DNA of 64,000 nt from Streptomyces sp. TRM68367 (GTDB lineage Bacteria > Actinomycetota > Actinomycetes > Streptomycetales > Streptomycetaceae). Positions 1 to 10,066 of this stretch are shown piece by piece. The stretch covers positions 1 to 64,000 of the forward strand of contig NZ_JACTVI010000021.1 of the NCBI RefSeq assembly GCF_014495685.1, in the 5' to 3' direction. How positions within the stretch are numbered: the stretch's first letter is position 1; each line of letters begins with the position of its first letter. Made by a program: the position numbers and the translations under genes. Below the pieces are notes generated by a model that worked only from the letters and a program-made list of their open reading frames with translations, was not told where the DNA came from and ran no database searches.

Positions 1-453
1 CCCGGCGCCCCGGCCGCAGGCGGCGGCTACGGCTATCCGCCGCCCGCCGCTCCCGCCGGCGCCCCGCCCTTGCCGTCCGCGCCGCCGCCCGGCGGTGGAC
101 GCCCCGGCGGTTACGGCTACCCGCAGCCCGCGAGCGGCCAGCGGCCCCCCGCCGCGCCCGCGCCCGGCGGACGCGTCCGCCACTGGATCGAGATCAACGG
201 CACCCGCCATCAGATCTCCCGCCAGACGCTGGTGCTGGGCCGCAGCACCGAAGCCGACGTGCGGATCGACGACCCCGGCGTCTCCCGCCGGCACTGCGAG
301 ATCCGGACCGGAACGCCCTCGACGATCCAGGATCTCGGATCCACCAACGGCATCGTGGTGGACGGGCAGCACACCACCCGCGCTACGCTCCGCGACGGCT
401 CGCGGATCGTCGTGGGCAGCACCACCGTTATCTATAGGCAAGCCGAAGGGTGA
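1..453 (+). CDS. fhaA: FHA-domain protein FhaA, C-terminal part (5' end outside window)
   Basis: The frame is open from base 1 to the stop at 451-453, so only the C-terminal part is present. It begins with a Pro/Gly/Ala/Tyr-rich linker and ends with one forkhead-associated domain (VLGRSTEADVRI, then VSRRHCEI and DLGSTNGI), the phosphothreonine-binding fold. In actinobacteria FhaA has an N-terminal DUF3662 domain, a long disordered linker and a C-terminal FHA domain. It sits beside fhaB, pstP and the penicillin-binding protein genes, and it binds the phosphorylated MurJ-associated pseudokinase, a homologue of which lies at 61.7-63.5 kb here. The FHA domain is seen directly; the FhaA identity rests on the gene order. 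An ATG at 70 is internal and is not the start. Confidence 0.88.
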   Translation, partial: PGAPAAGGGYGYPPPAAPAGAPPLPSAPPPGGGRPGGYGYPQPASGQRPPAAPAPGGRVRHWIEINGTRHQISRQTLVLGRSTEADVRIDDPGVSRRHCEIRTGTPSTIQDLGSTNGIVVDGQHTTRATLRDGSRIVVGSTTVIYRQAEG

Positions 454-463
454 AGCGGGGGCA

Positions 464-976
464 ATGTCAGAGCTGACCCTCACGGTCATGCGGCTGGGTT
501 TCCTGGCCGTCCTGTGGCTGTTCGTGATCGTGGCCGTGCAGGTCATCCGCAGCGACCTGTTCGGGACCCGCGTCACCCAGCGCGGATCGCGCCGGGAAGC
601 CGGCCGGCAGCAGCAGGCCGGCCGGCAGGCGTCGGCGCCTCCGCAGCAGCGCCAGCAGTCGGGCGGCCGCCAGCGCCGCAACGCCCCCTCCAAGCTGGTC
701 GTGACCGAGGGCACCCTCACCGGGACCACGGTCACGCTCCAGGGCCAGACCATCACGCTCGGGCGGGCGCACGACTCGACGATCGTGCTGGACGACGACT
801 ACGCCTCCAGCCGGCATGCCAGGATCTACCCGGACCGCGACGGCCAGTGGATCGTCGAGGACCTGGGTTCCACCAACGGCACCTACCTGGACCGGACCCG
901 GCTGACGACCCCCACACCGATTCCGCTGGGCGCGCCGATCCGCATCGGCAAGACCGTCATCGAGCTGCGGAAGTAG
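464..976 (+). CDS. fhaB: FHA-domain membrane protein FhaB
   Basis: This 170-residue protein has one N-terminal membrane segment (about residues 10-28, LGFLAVLWLFVIVAV), a basic Gln/Arg/Gly-rich linker, and a C-terminal FHA domain (about 85-168) with the phosphothreonine-binding motifs LGRAHDSTIVL, SSRHARI and DLGSTNGTYL. It starts 10 bases after the fhaA stop, with GGGG just upstream. The frame stays open further upstream, but that part overlaps fhaA and reads as low-complexity sequence, so ATG 464 is preferred. In mycobacteria FhaB (FipA) links Ser/Thr kinase signalling to division. The same operon here carries the phosphatase pstP and the transglycosylase and transpeptidase genes, so a role as a phospho-reader at the growth site is inferred. 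Confidence 0.9.
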   Translation: MSELTLTVMRLGFLAVLWLFVIVAVQVIRSDLFGTRVTQRGSRREAGRQQQAGRQASAPPQQRQQSGGRQRRNAPSKLVVTEGTLTGTTVTLQGQTITLGRAHDSTIVLDDDYASSRHARIYPDRDGQWIVEDLGSTNGTYLDRTRLTTPTPIPLGAPIRIGKTVIELRK

Positions 977-1068
977 TGCTACATCATGAGTGAGCGCGAG
1001 CGGAGCGAGCACGCTGCGGCGGTCCCCTCCCCGGGCCCCGGCGTGCTCCCGACCGGAGGGTGGGCAGT

Positions 1069-2655
1069 GTGGCTCGACACGACCGGCTGTACCCGGAGCC
1101 GACGGGCGAGGTGCGCATGAGTCTGTCACTGCGCTTCGCCGCCGGATCGCACAAGGGGATGATCCGGGAGGGCAACGAGGACTCCGGTTACGCCGGTCCG
1201 CGCCTGCTCGCCATCGCCGACGGCATGGGCGGCCAGGCGGCCGGCGAGGTGGCCTCCTCCGAGGTGATCTCCACCATCGTCTCGCTCGACGACGACGTGC
1301 CCGGCTCCGACATCCTCACCTCGCTCGGCACGGCCGTGCAGCGGGCCAACGACCAGCTGCGCGCGATGGTCGAGGAGGACCCCCAACTGGAGGGCATGGG
1401 GACGACGCTGACCGCGCTGCTGTGGACGGGCCAGCGGCTCGGCCTGGTGCACGTCGGCGACTCCCGCGCCTATCTCCTGCGCGACGGTGTCCTGACCCAG
1501 ATCACCCAGGACCACACCTGGGTGCAGCGGCTCGTCGACGAGGGCCGGATCACCGAGGAGGAGGCGGGCACCCACCCGCAGCGCTCCCTGCTGATGCGCG
1601 CCCTCGGCAGCGGCGACCACGTCGAACCCGACCTGTCCATCCGCGAGGTGCGGGCCGGCGACCGCTATCTGATCTGCTCCGACGGGCTGTCCGGGGTCGT
1701 CTCCCACCAGACGCTGGAGGACACCCTCGCCAGCTACCAGGGCCCCCAGGAGACCGTCCAGAACCTCATCGAGCTGGCGCTGCGCGGCGGCGGCCCGGAC
1801 AACATCACCGTCATCGTCGCCGACGTCCTCGACCTCGACACCGGCGACACCCTCGCCGGTCACCTGACCGACACCCCGGTGGTGGTCGGCGCCGTCGCCG
1901 AGACCCAGCACACGCTGCACGACAACGGCATCATGCAGACCCCGGCCGGCCGCGCCGCGGGCCTCGGCCGCCAGGGTCACGGACCGGGCGGTGGGGGCGA
2001 GTTCGGCCCGCCCGGCAGCGGCGACACCACCGGCTACATCCCGGCGGACGGCTTCGGCTACGGCGACGACGACTTCATCAAACCCCACAAAAGCCGCAAG
2101 TGGCTCAAAAGATCCGTCTACAGCGCGCTCGCCCTCGCCCTCATCGGCGGCGGCCTGTACGGAGGCTGGCGCTGGACGCAGACCCAGTACTACGTCGGCA
2201 CCAAGGGCGAACACATCGCGCTGTACCGGGGGATCAGCCAGGACCTGGCCTGGCTGACGCTGTCCGAGGTGGAGAAGGACCACCCCGAGATCGAACTCAA
2301 GTACCTCCCGCCGTACCAGCAGAAGCTGGTGAAGGCGACCATCGCCGAGGGCGACCTGAACAACGCCCGGGCGAAGATCGAGGAACTGTCGGTGCAGGCC
2401 TCCGCGTGCATGAAGGAGTCGCAGCGGCGCGCCGCGCAGAGCAGCAACGCCAAGACGGGCGAGGGCGAGGCCGGAGGCACCACGGGAACCACCCGCACCT
2501 CCATCACGTCCAAGGCAACACCGAATCCCTCGGTGAGCCAGTCCCCGGGCTCGCCGAATCCGCCGAAGACCACCCCGACCGCACCCACGCCCACCCCCGG
2601 CCCCACCCTGTCGGAGGAAGAGCAGAAGGTCGTCTCGCTGTGCGGTAAGCAGTAG
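1069..2655 (+). CDS. pstP: PP2C-family Ser/Thr protein phosphatase PstP
   Basis: This is a metal-dependent PP2C phosphatase expected to reverse PknB-type phosphorylation. The catalytic domain covers about residues 17-250 and has the metal-binding motifs NEDSGYAG, IADGMGGQA, HVGDSRAYLL, ICSDGLSGVV and GGPDNITV. A Gly-rich juxtamembrane stretch, one membrane segment (about 349-367), and an extracytoplasmic Thr/Pro-rich tail follow. Start choice: GGAGGG at 1055-1060 lies 8 bases before GTG 1069. GTG 1060 touches that same motif, and ATG 1117 begins exactly at the PP2C fold with a weaker site, so the start is uncertain by 3-16 codons. It lies between fhaB and rodA in the conserved actinobacterial signalling and cell-wall operon. 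Confidence 0.93.
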   Translation: MARHDRLYPEPTGEVRMSLSLRFAAGSHKGMIREGNEDSGYAGPRLLAIADGMGGQAAGEVASSEVISTIVSLDDDVPGSDILTSLGTAVQRANDQLRAMVEEDPQLEGMGTTLTALLWTGQRLGLVHVGDSRAYLLRDGVLTQITQDHTWVQRLVDEGRITEEEAGTHPQRSLLMRALGSGDHVEPDLSIREVRAGDRYLICSDGLSGVVSHQTLEDTLASYQGPQETVQNLIELALRGGGPDNITVIVADVLDLDTGDTLAGHLTDTPVVVGAVAETQHTLHDNGIMQTPAGRAAGLGRQGHGPGGGGEFGPPGSGDTTGYIPADGFGYGDDDFIKPHKSRKWLKRSVYSALALALIGGGLYGGWRWTQTQYYVGTKGEHIALYRGISQDLAWLTLSEVEKDHPEIELKYLPPYQQKLVKATIAEGDLNNARAKIEELSVQASACMKESQRRAAQSSNAKTGEGEAGGTTGTTRTSITSKATPNPSVSQSPGSPNPPKTTPTAPTPTPGPTLSEEEQKVVSLCGKQ

Positions 2656-2682
2656 GCAAGCCGTGAGAGGCCCTGTCACAAG

Positions 2683-4122
2683 ATGAGCAGTACTACCAAC
2701 ACGTCGACGCACCACACGTCCACGATCGGCGCGATCGGAGCACCGAGCCGGCGCAACACCGAGCTCGCGCTGCTGGTGTTCGCCGTCGCCATCCCGGTGT
2801 TCGCCTACGCCAACGTGGGGCTGGCGATCAACGACCAGGTGCCCTCCGGCCTGCTCGGCTACGGGCTGGGCCTCGGGCTGCTGGCCGGAGTCGGCCATCT
2901 CGTCGTACGGAAGTTCGCGCCGTACGCGGACCCGCTGATGCTGCCGCTGGCGACCCTGCTCAACGGCCTCGGCCTGGTGGTGATCTGGCGGCTCGACCAG
3001 TCGAAGCGACTGCAGGCGAGCAGCACCTTCGTCGAGGCGGCCCCCCGCCAGCTGATGTACTCCGCGCTAGGGCTCGCCCTGTTCGCGGTGGTGATGATCT
3101 TCCTCAAGGACCACCGTGTCCTGCAGCGCTACACCTACATCTCCATGGCCGGGGCCCTGTTCCTGCTGGTGCTGCCGCTGGTGCCGGGTCTCGGTGCGGA
3201 CATCTACGGCGCCAAGATCTGGATCAGCATCCCCGGCCTCGGCACGGTCCAGCCCGGCGAGTTCGCGAAGATCATCCTCGCCGTCTTCTTCGCCGGGTAC
3301 CTGATGGTGAAGCGGGACGCCCTCGCCCTCGCCAGCCGCCGCTTCATGGGCCTGTACCTGCCGCGCGGCCGCGACCTGGGACCCATCCTCGTCGTCTGGG
3401 CGATGTCGATCCTGATCCTCGTCTTCGAGACCGACCTGGGTACGTCGCTGCTGTTCTTCGGCATGTTCGTCGTCATGCTGTACGTCGCCACCGAACGCAC
3501 CAGCTGGATCGTCTTCGGCCTGCTGATGTCCGCGGCCGGCGCCGTCGGCGTGGCCTCCTTCGAGCCGCACGTCCAGCAGCGCGTCCAGGCCTGGCTCAAC
3601 CCCATGCGCGAGTACACGCTGAGCAGGCAGGGCGTCTACGGCCACACCGAGCAGTCCATGCAGGCCCTGTGGGCCTTCGGCTCCGGCGGCACCCTCGGCA
3701 CCGGGCTCGGCCAGGGCCACTCCGACCTCATCGGCTTCGCCGCCAACTCCGACTTCATCCTCGCCACCTTCGGCGAGGAGCTGGGGCTGGCGGGCGTCAT
3801 GGCGATCCTGCTGATCTACGGCCTGATCGTGGAGCGCGGCGTGCGCACGGCACTCGCGGCCCGGGACCCGTTCGGCAAACTGCTGGCCGTCGGCCTGTCC
3901 GGAGCCTTCGCCCTCCAGGTCTTCGTCGTGGCCGGCGGTGTCATGGGCCTCATCCCGCTGACCGGTATGACCCTGCCGTTCGTCGCGTACGGCGGTTCCT
4001 CCGTCATCGCCAACTGGGCCCTCATCGGCATCCTGCTCCGCATCAGCGACACCGCCCGGCGCCCGGCGCCCTCCCCCGCCCCCAACCCCGACGCCGAGAT
4101 GACCCAGGTGGTCCGCCCGTGA
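2683..4122 (+). CDS. rodA: FtsW/RodA/SpoVE-family peptidoglycan glycosyltransferase (RodA)
   Basis: This 479-residue polytopic membrane protein has the SEDS-family pattern of many hydrophobic segments, a large extracytoplasmic loop, and the C-terminal signature PLTGMTLPFVAYGGSS. SEDS proteins polymerise lipid II into glycan strands and work in pairs with class B penicillin-binding proteins. The partner, pbpA, follows directly, and its GTG start overlaps this stop codon (GTGA at 4119-4122), which indicates translational coupling. The position next to pstP and pbpA matches mycobacterial rodA rather than the ftsW of the dcw cluster. It may serve hyphal tip growth or sporulation; the sequence does not decide which. 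Confidence 0.92.
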   Translation: MSSTTNTSTHHTSTIGAIGAPSRRNTELALLVFAVAIPVFAYANVGLAINDQVPSGLLGYGLGLGLLAGVGHLVVRKFAPYADPLMLPLATLLNGLGLVVIWRLDQSKRLQASSTFVEAAPRQLMYSALGLALFAVVMIFLKDHRVLQRYTYISMAGALFLLVLPLVPGLGADIYGAKIWISIPGLGTVQPGEFAKIILAVFFAGYLMVKRDALALASRRFMGLYLPRGRDLGPILVVWAMSILILVFETDLGTSLLFFGMFVVMLYVATERTSWIVFGLLMSAAGAVGVASFEPHVQQRVQAWLNPMREYTLSRQGVYGHTEQSMQALWAFGSGGTLGTGLGQGHSDLIGFAANSDFILATFGEELGLAGVMAILLIYGLIVERGVRTALAARDPFGKLLAVGLSGAFALQVFVVAGGVMGLIPLTGMTLPFVAYGGSSVIANWALIGILLRISDTARRPAPSPAPNPDAEMTQVVRP

Positions 4123-5591
4123 ACAAGCCCCTGCGCCGGATCGCGATCTTCTGTGGCCTGCTCGTCCTGGCACTGCTCGTCCGCGACAACTGGCTCCAGT
4201 ACGTGCAGGCCGACGAACTGAGGACCGACACCAACAACCGCCGCGTCGCCATCGAGCGCTACGCCTCGCCGCGCGGCGACATCATCGTCGGTGGCGACCC
4301 GATCACCGGCCACGCGGAGACGACCTCGGGCGACTTCAAGTACAAGCGCACGTACAAGGACGGCGCGATGTGGGCGCCCGTCACCGGCTTCGTCTCGCAG
4401 GCCTACGGCGCCAACCAGCTGGAGTCCATCGAGGACGGCATCCTCACCGGCAACGACGACCGGCTGTTCTTCCGCAACACCCTCGACATGCTCACGGGCA
4501 AGCCGAGGGAGGGCGGCAACGTCGTCACCACCCTCAACGCCGCCGCGCAGAAGGCCGCGTACGACGGCCTGAAGGCCCAGGGAGCCAAGGGTGCCGTCGC
4601 CGCGATCGAGCCGTCCACCGGCAAGATCCTTTCGCTGGCCTCCTACCCCTCGTACGACCCCTCCACGATCGCCGGCAGCGGCACCTCCGACGAAGAGGCC
4701 TGGAAGAAGCTGCAGAAGAAGTCCAACCCCGACGACCCCATGCTGAACCGGGCGCTGCGCGAGGTCTACCCGCCCGGCTCCACGTTCAAGGTGGTCACCG
4801 CGGCGGCCGCCCTGGAGAACGGTCTGTACAACTCGGCCGACGAGAAGACGAACTCGCCGCTGCCGTGGACCATGCCGGGCACCAGGACCGAGCTGAAGAA
4901 CGAGGGCAACATCCCCTGCAAGAACGCCACGCTGCGAGTCGCCCTGCAGTACTCCTGCAACACCGTCTTCGGCAAGGTCGGCGCCGACCTCGGCAACGAC
5001 AAGATGCTGGAGGAGGCCAAGAAGTTCGGCTTCACCTCCGAGCAGTTCACGCCGGTCCGCACCAGCGCGTCCGTCTTCTCCAGCAACATGGCCCCCTCCG
5101 AGGTCGCGCTGTCCTCCATCGGCCAGTTCAACACCGCCACGACCCCGCTGCAGATGGCCATGGTCGCCTCGGCCGTCGCCAACGACGGCAAGCTGATGAA
5201 GCCGTACATGGTCGACGAACTCCAGGCACCCAACCTCGACACCCTCGAGAAGACCGACCCGGAAGAGCTCAGCCAGCCGCTGTCCTCGAAGAACGCCCAG
5301 ATCCTGCAGTCGATGATGGAGACGGTCGTCGAGAAGGGCACGGGCACGAACGCGCAGATTCCCGGCGTCACCGTGGGCGGCAAGACCGGTACCGCCCAGC
5401 ACGGTGAGAACAACAGCAAGAACCCGTACGCCTGGTTCATCTCCTACGCCAAGCAGAAGGACGGCAGCTCGCCGGTGGCCGTGGCGGTCGTGATCCAGGA
5501 CGACAAGGCCGTCCGGGACGACATCTCCGGCGGCGGCCTCGCGGCGCCGATCGCGAAGAAGGTGATGGAGGCGGTCATCAACAGCAAGTAG
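4119..5591 (+). CDS. pbpA: class B penicillin-binding protein PbpA (transpeptidase)
   Basis: This 490-residue class B PBP cross-links peptidoglycan. It has an N-terminal membrane anchor (about residues 6-24), a PBP dimerisation region and a transpeptidase domain with all three active-site motifs: S221-T-F-K224, S279-C-N281 and K422-T-G424. The GTG start at 4119 overlaps the rodA stop, so the pair is translationally coupled, as expected for a SEDS/bPBP synthase pair. In related actinobacteria pknB follows pbpA directly. Here about 1.9 kb containing an IscB element lies between them. No clear intrinsic terminator follows the stop, so the original operon read-through may now run into the element. 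Confidence 0.95.
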   Translation: MNKPLRRIAIFCGLLVLALLVRDNWLQYVQADELRTDTNNRRVAIERYASPRGDIIVGGDPITGHAETTSGDFKYKRTYKDGAMWAPVTGFVSQAYGANQLESIEDGILTGNDDRLFFRNTLDMLTGKPREGGNVVTTLNAAAQKAAYDGLKAQGAKGAVAAIEPSTGKILSLASYPSYDPSTIAGSGTSDEEAWKKLQKKSNPDDPMLNRALREVYPPGSTFKVVTAAAALENGLYNSADEKTNSPLPWTMPGTRTELKNEGNIPCKNATLRVALQYSCNTVFGKVGADLGNDKMLEEAKKFGFTSEQFTPVRTSASVFSSNMAPSEVALSSIGQFNTATTPLQMAMVASAVANDGKLMKPYMVDELQAPNLDTLEKTDPEELSQPLSSKNAQILQSMMETVVEKGTGTNAQIPGVTVGGKTGTAQHGENNSKNPYAWFISYAKQKDGSSPVAVAVVIQDDKAVRDDISGGGLAAPIAKKVMEAVINSK

Positions 5592-5718
5592 TGACCCCGC
5601 TCACGTCTGCTTCACATCGATGCACGTTGCGATACCGGTCCTGTATCGGGTGACCAATGTGGCAAGGTCACATCGGGCGAGCCAGGTACGGTATGCGCGA
5701 CAGCAGCAATACAAGAGG

Positions 5719-6126
5719 GCTGGTAGGTAGCTGTCAGTCGCTCCCCGGCCGGTTGCCGACCGGGGCTTGCCCACCCCGTGTGGTCAAGCCCATGACTGAC
5801 CAGCCTGAGTCATCAGCGAACGGAGGTGTTTGGTGACTACGTTTCATGCAGGTGAGCAGACCCACCCTGCCGTGCTTCCTCAGCGGCAGGCTCTGGAACC
5901 CACGGCAGCAGACAACCCCGGGAGCAGGGGCGAAACGGGCTGTGGGCGCACTGCCTTCTCGGGTAGTGCAGCCGGCATGGAACATGGGCGAGGGGAGACC
6001 GTACGCATGTCACCTCCCAGCGTACGGCGACACCCTGACATCGCCGCGGATGCGGCGGTGGAGGGAGTTCAAGCAGCCCGTAAGGGCGGCATCGGAGGCG
6101 CGGACCAGGCAGCAACAGGGGCGCAG
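5719..6126 (+). ncRNA. HEARO / omega RNA associated with IscB
   Basis: The 400 bases before iscB hold a dense series of hairpins typical of HEARO (omega) RNAs, which guide IscB nucleases. Pairings read by eye: 5743-5748 with 5760-5765 (CCCCGG/CCGGGG), 5765-5769 with 5785-5789 (GCTTG/CAAGC), and 5733-5739 with 5794-5800 (GTCAGTC/GACTGAC), a long-range helix closing the first two, with 5719-5722/5801-5804 extending it. Others are 5867-5872/5884-5889, 5948-5955/5962-5969, 5999-6006/6020-6027 (CCGTACGC/GCGTACGG), 6043-6047/6052-6056 and 6076-6079/6084-6087 with a GTAA loop. In this family the guide is at the 5' end, so it should lie just upstream of about 5719. Both ends are approximate, and the RNA may run into the iscB start. 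Confidence 0.75.
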
Positions 6127-7404
6127 ATGGTTGCGGTACTCGATCGTCATGGCCACCCGCTGATGCCCTGCCACCCGGCTCGTGCCCGCGCATTGCTAGC
6201 CAAGGGGCGAGCCGTGGTCGTTAAGTCCACGCCGTTCGCCATCCGCTTGAAGGACCGCGTTCTGGAAGACTCCGAAGTAGTCGGAGTCGCCGTACGCATC
6301 GACCCAGGGCCAAAGGGCACGGGCATCGCCGTGACCACCGATAACACGCATGCCGATCCGGTTTCCGGGGAAGTCACAACAGACCGTCACGGCTTGTATG
6401 CGATGGAACTCCGCCACCGGGGCGAACAGATCCGCAACAGCATGCGGCGACGGGCAAACCATCGTCGCAGACGACGTACCGAGAATCTCCGGTACCGCGC
6501 TCCTCGGTTCGACAACCGATCACGACCGGCCGTTTTCCCTGTCACCGAACTCCACGTCGAGCGGGTGTCCTTCGGCACGCATGCTCTCAGCCTTGGCCGT
6601 GAAGACTTGGAAAGCTGGGAGTACCAGCAGGGCACCTTCGTCGGATACGAAGTCCGCGAGTACCTGTTGGAAAAGTGGGGTCGAACCTGCGCTTACTGTG
6701 GAATCAAGAACGTTCCGCTCCATGTCGAACACATTCATCCTCGTGCTCGTGGCGGGTCCAGCCGGATCAGTAACCTGACCCTCGCTTGTAAGGCCTGCAA
6801 TCAGGTCAAAGCAGCCCGGCCGGTCAAGGAGTTCCTGGCAGACCGGCCCGCACGGCTCGCACACCTTCTCAGCCATGCGAAGGCGCCTCTGGCCGATGCC
6901 GCAGCCATGAACGCAACCCGCTGGCAGCTTTGGCAAAGGCTCAAGTCCCTGGGGATTCCAATCCATGCCTGGTCAGGGGGGCGTACCAAGTACAACCGCA
7001 TCATGCAGGGAATCGCGAAGTCGCACACCCTTGACGCGCTCGCAGTCGGAGAGATCGCCGATGCAGGCCGTATCGTGCGGTATCCGGAAGACATGCTCGT
7101 GACCTTGGCCTGTGGACGCGGCTCCCATGCCCGCACCCGCACGGACAAACACGGCTTTCCACGGTTGTACTTGCCCCGGCAGAAAAAGCATCACGGCTTC
7201 GCTACTGGTGACCTGGTACAGGCCCGCATTCCGCGCGGCAAGTATCAAGGTAAGTACACAGGGCGTGTCACTGTTCGCGCTACCGGCATCCATCGCGTCC
7301 CCGTTCCAGGTGGATACGCCGACACCAGTCACAGCAACCTGCGCCTTCTTCAGCGAGGCGACGGATACGCCTACACCACCAGGAAGGAGGAGGCGCGGCC
7401 CTAG
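6127..7404 (+). CDS. iscB: IscB RNA-guided endonuclease (RRXRR/HNH), probable internal deletion
   Basis: This 425-residue protein has an N-terminal PLMP domain (VLDRHGHPLMP), RuvC-I (RIDPGPKGTGIAV, D59), an Arg-rich bridge helix (RRRANHRRRRR, 107-117) and RuvC-II (ELHVERVSFGTHAL, E145). An HNH domain follows, with zinc cysteines C188, C191, C221, C224 and the EHIHP motif at 201-205, then RuvC-III (SHTLDALAVG, H300/D303) and the C-terminal target-interaction domain. IscB is the ancestor of Cas9 and cuts DNA using the upstream omega RNA. The segment of about 25 residues normally found between the bridge helix and RuvC-II (the GWLPPSL and RLRRW region) is missing after RFDNRSRP, while the frame is kept. 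That is a family comparison from memory. ATG 6127 has AGGGG upstream; the longer frame back to 5830 is omega RNA. Confidence 0.88.
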   Translation: MVAVLDRHGHPLMPCHPARARALLAKGRAVVVKSTPFAIRLKDRVLEDSEVVGVAVRIDPGPKGTGIAVTTDNTHADPVSGEVTTDRHGLYAMELRHRGEQIRNSMRRRANHRRRRRTENLRYRAPRFDNRSRPAVFPVTELHVERVSFGTHALSLGREDLESWEYQQGTFVGYEVREYLLEKWGRTCAYCGIKNVPLHVEHIHPRARGGSSRISNLTLACKACNQVKAARPVKEFLADRPARLAHLLSHAKAPLADAAAMNATRWQLWQRLKSLGIPIHAWSGGRTKYNRIMQGIAKSHTLDALAVGEIADAGRIVRYPEDMLVTLACGRGSHARTRTDKHGFPRLYLPRQKKHHGFATGDLVQARIPRGKYQGKYTGRVTVRATGIHRVPVPGGYADTSHSNLRLLQRGDGYAYTTRKEEARP

Positions 7405-7424
7405 GAGCACCGTTCCCAAAGCTG

Positions 7425-7481
7425 CGGCGCTTCGCGCCGGAGTGCGAGGATCGGCTCCGCCGCCAGCCAGAAGGCTGCGGC
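7425..7481 (+). repeat. right-end hairpins of the IscB element
   Basis: There are two stem-loops after the iscB stop: CGGCGC-TTC-GCGCCG at 7425-7439, and a 9-bp stem with one bulged C at 7459-7468/7473-7481 around an AGAA loop. Such subterminal hairpins are what Y1 transposases recognise in IS200/IS605 elements. The second hairpin ends 18 bases before the pknB ATG. Confidence 0.55.
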
Positions 7482-7499
7482 AGTCGCGCAAGAATTCTG

Positions 7500-9518
<2,019 letters not shown>

Positions 9519-9539
9519 CGCCCACCTCTGCCGAACGGT

Positions 9540-9575
9540 GATGGCCCGGTTCCCCTGTGGGGGAGCCGGGCCATC
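9540..9575 (+). terminator. intrinsic terminator after pknB
   Basis: A strong hairpin starts 21 bases after the pknB stop: GATGGCCCGG and TTCCCC pair with GGGGA and CCGGGCCATC around a short TGTG loop. There is no long T run, as is common in Streptomyces. Confidence 0.75.
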
Positions 9576-9697
9576 GCGTCATTCATACCGTTCAAGTCAT
9601 TGGTGTCTTCATATGTCATGACTCGTTGATCGGAAGGGGTGGGGTATAGGAGCTCTGCCCTGGCCCTACGGCCACACCACGAACGGAAGGGCAGAAC

Positions 9698-10066
9698 GTG
9701 ATCAACGAATCGGCGCTGCTGGAGTCGAAGTCCCTGCGCAGCGGTGTGCTGGACCGTACGGACGTACTCGACAGAGTGAAGGCACTGTCCGCTGCTGCCG
9801 GACGGGATGCACGTGACCACGGCGATGGTGGCGGCGTACTTCGGGGTCACCGTCGAGGCCATCCGTCAGCTCAAGTCGCGGCACCTCGAAGAGCTGAAGA
9901 CGAACGGAATGGTGACACTTCAGGGCCGTGACCTCGCAGAATGCAAGCGTGACATCCTGTCACGCTATCCCGGAAGTTATCCACAGCCTCGTTCGAGCCT
10001 CACTCTCTACTCTCGTCGAGCCGTCCTCAACATCGCCATGCTGCTCCGGGACAGCGAAGTGGCACG
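9698..10066 (+). pseudogene. frameshifted, truncated phage-regulator-like gene
   Basis: The GTG start at 9698 follows an AAGGGCAGAAC ribosome site. It reads INESALLESKSLRSGVLDRTDVLDRVKALS in frame 2. The sequence then continues in another frame as LPDGMHVTTAMVAAYFGV, TVEAIRQLKSRH, GRDLAECKRDIL, SLTLYSRRAVLNIAMLLRDSEVAR. A single extra base near 9789-9793 joins the two frames. This pattern (an HTH-like segment, then L-Y-SRRAVLNIAMLLRDSEVAR) resembles proteins found on actinomycete phages, plasmids and islands. The name of the family is not certain. After DSEVAR the similarity stops and an unrelated fragment follows directly, so the 3' end is also lost. It lies between pknB and the sortase genes, where related genomes have no gene. 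Confidence 0.55.

Larger units (their letters stand above)
5719..7481 (+). mobile_element. IscB element (IS200/IS605-like, no transposase) between pbpA and pknB
   Basis: The segment consists of the omega RNA, iscB and a right-end region with two hairpins. IscB genes belong to IS200/IS605-group elements, which insert without target duplication and carry subterminal hairpins. No Y1 transposase (tnpA) is present, so any movement would need one in trans. The segment has visibly more A/T-ending codons than its neighbours. Ends are inferred: the left near 5719, where the omega RNA structure begins, and the right between the hairpin at 7459-7481 and the pknB ATG at 7500. In related genomes pbpA and pknB are adjacent, which supports insertion here. 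Confidence 0.65.

Noticed and set aside
5830..6126. N-terminal extension of IscB from 5830
   Set aside because: The added residues are unlike IscB and the DNA folds into the omega RNA hairpins; ATG 6127 starts the PLMP domain with a ribosome site.
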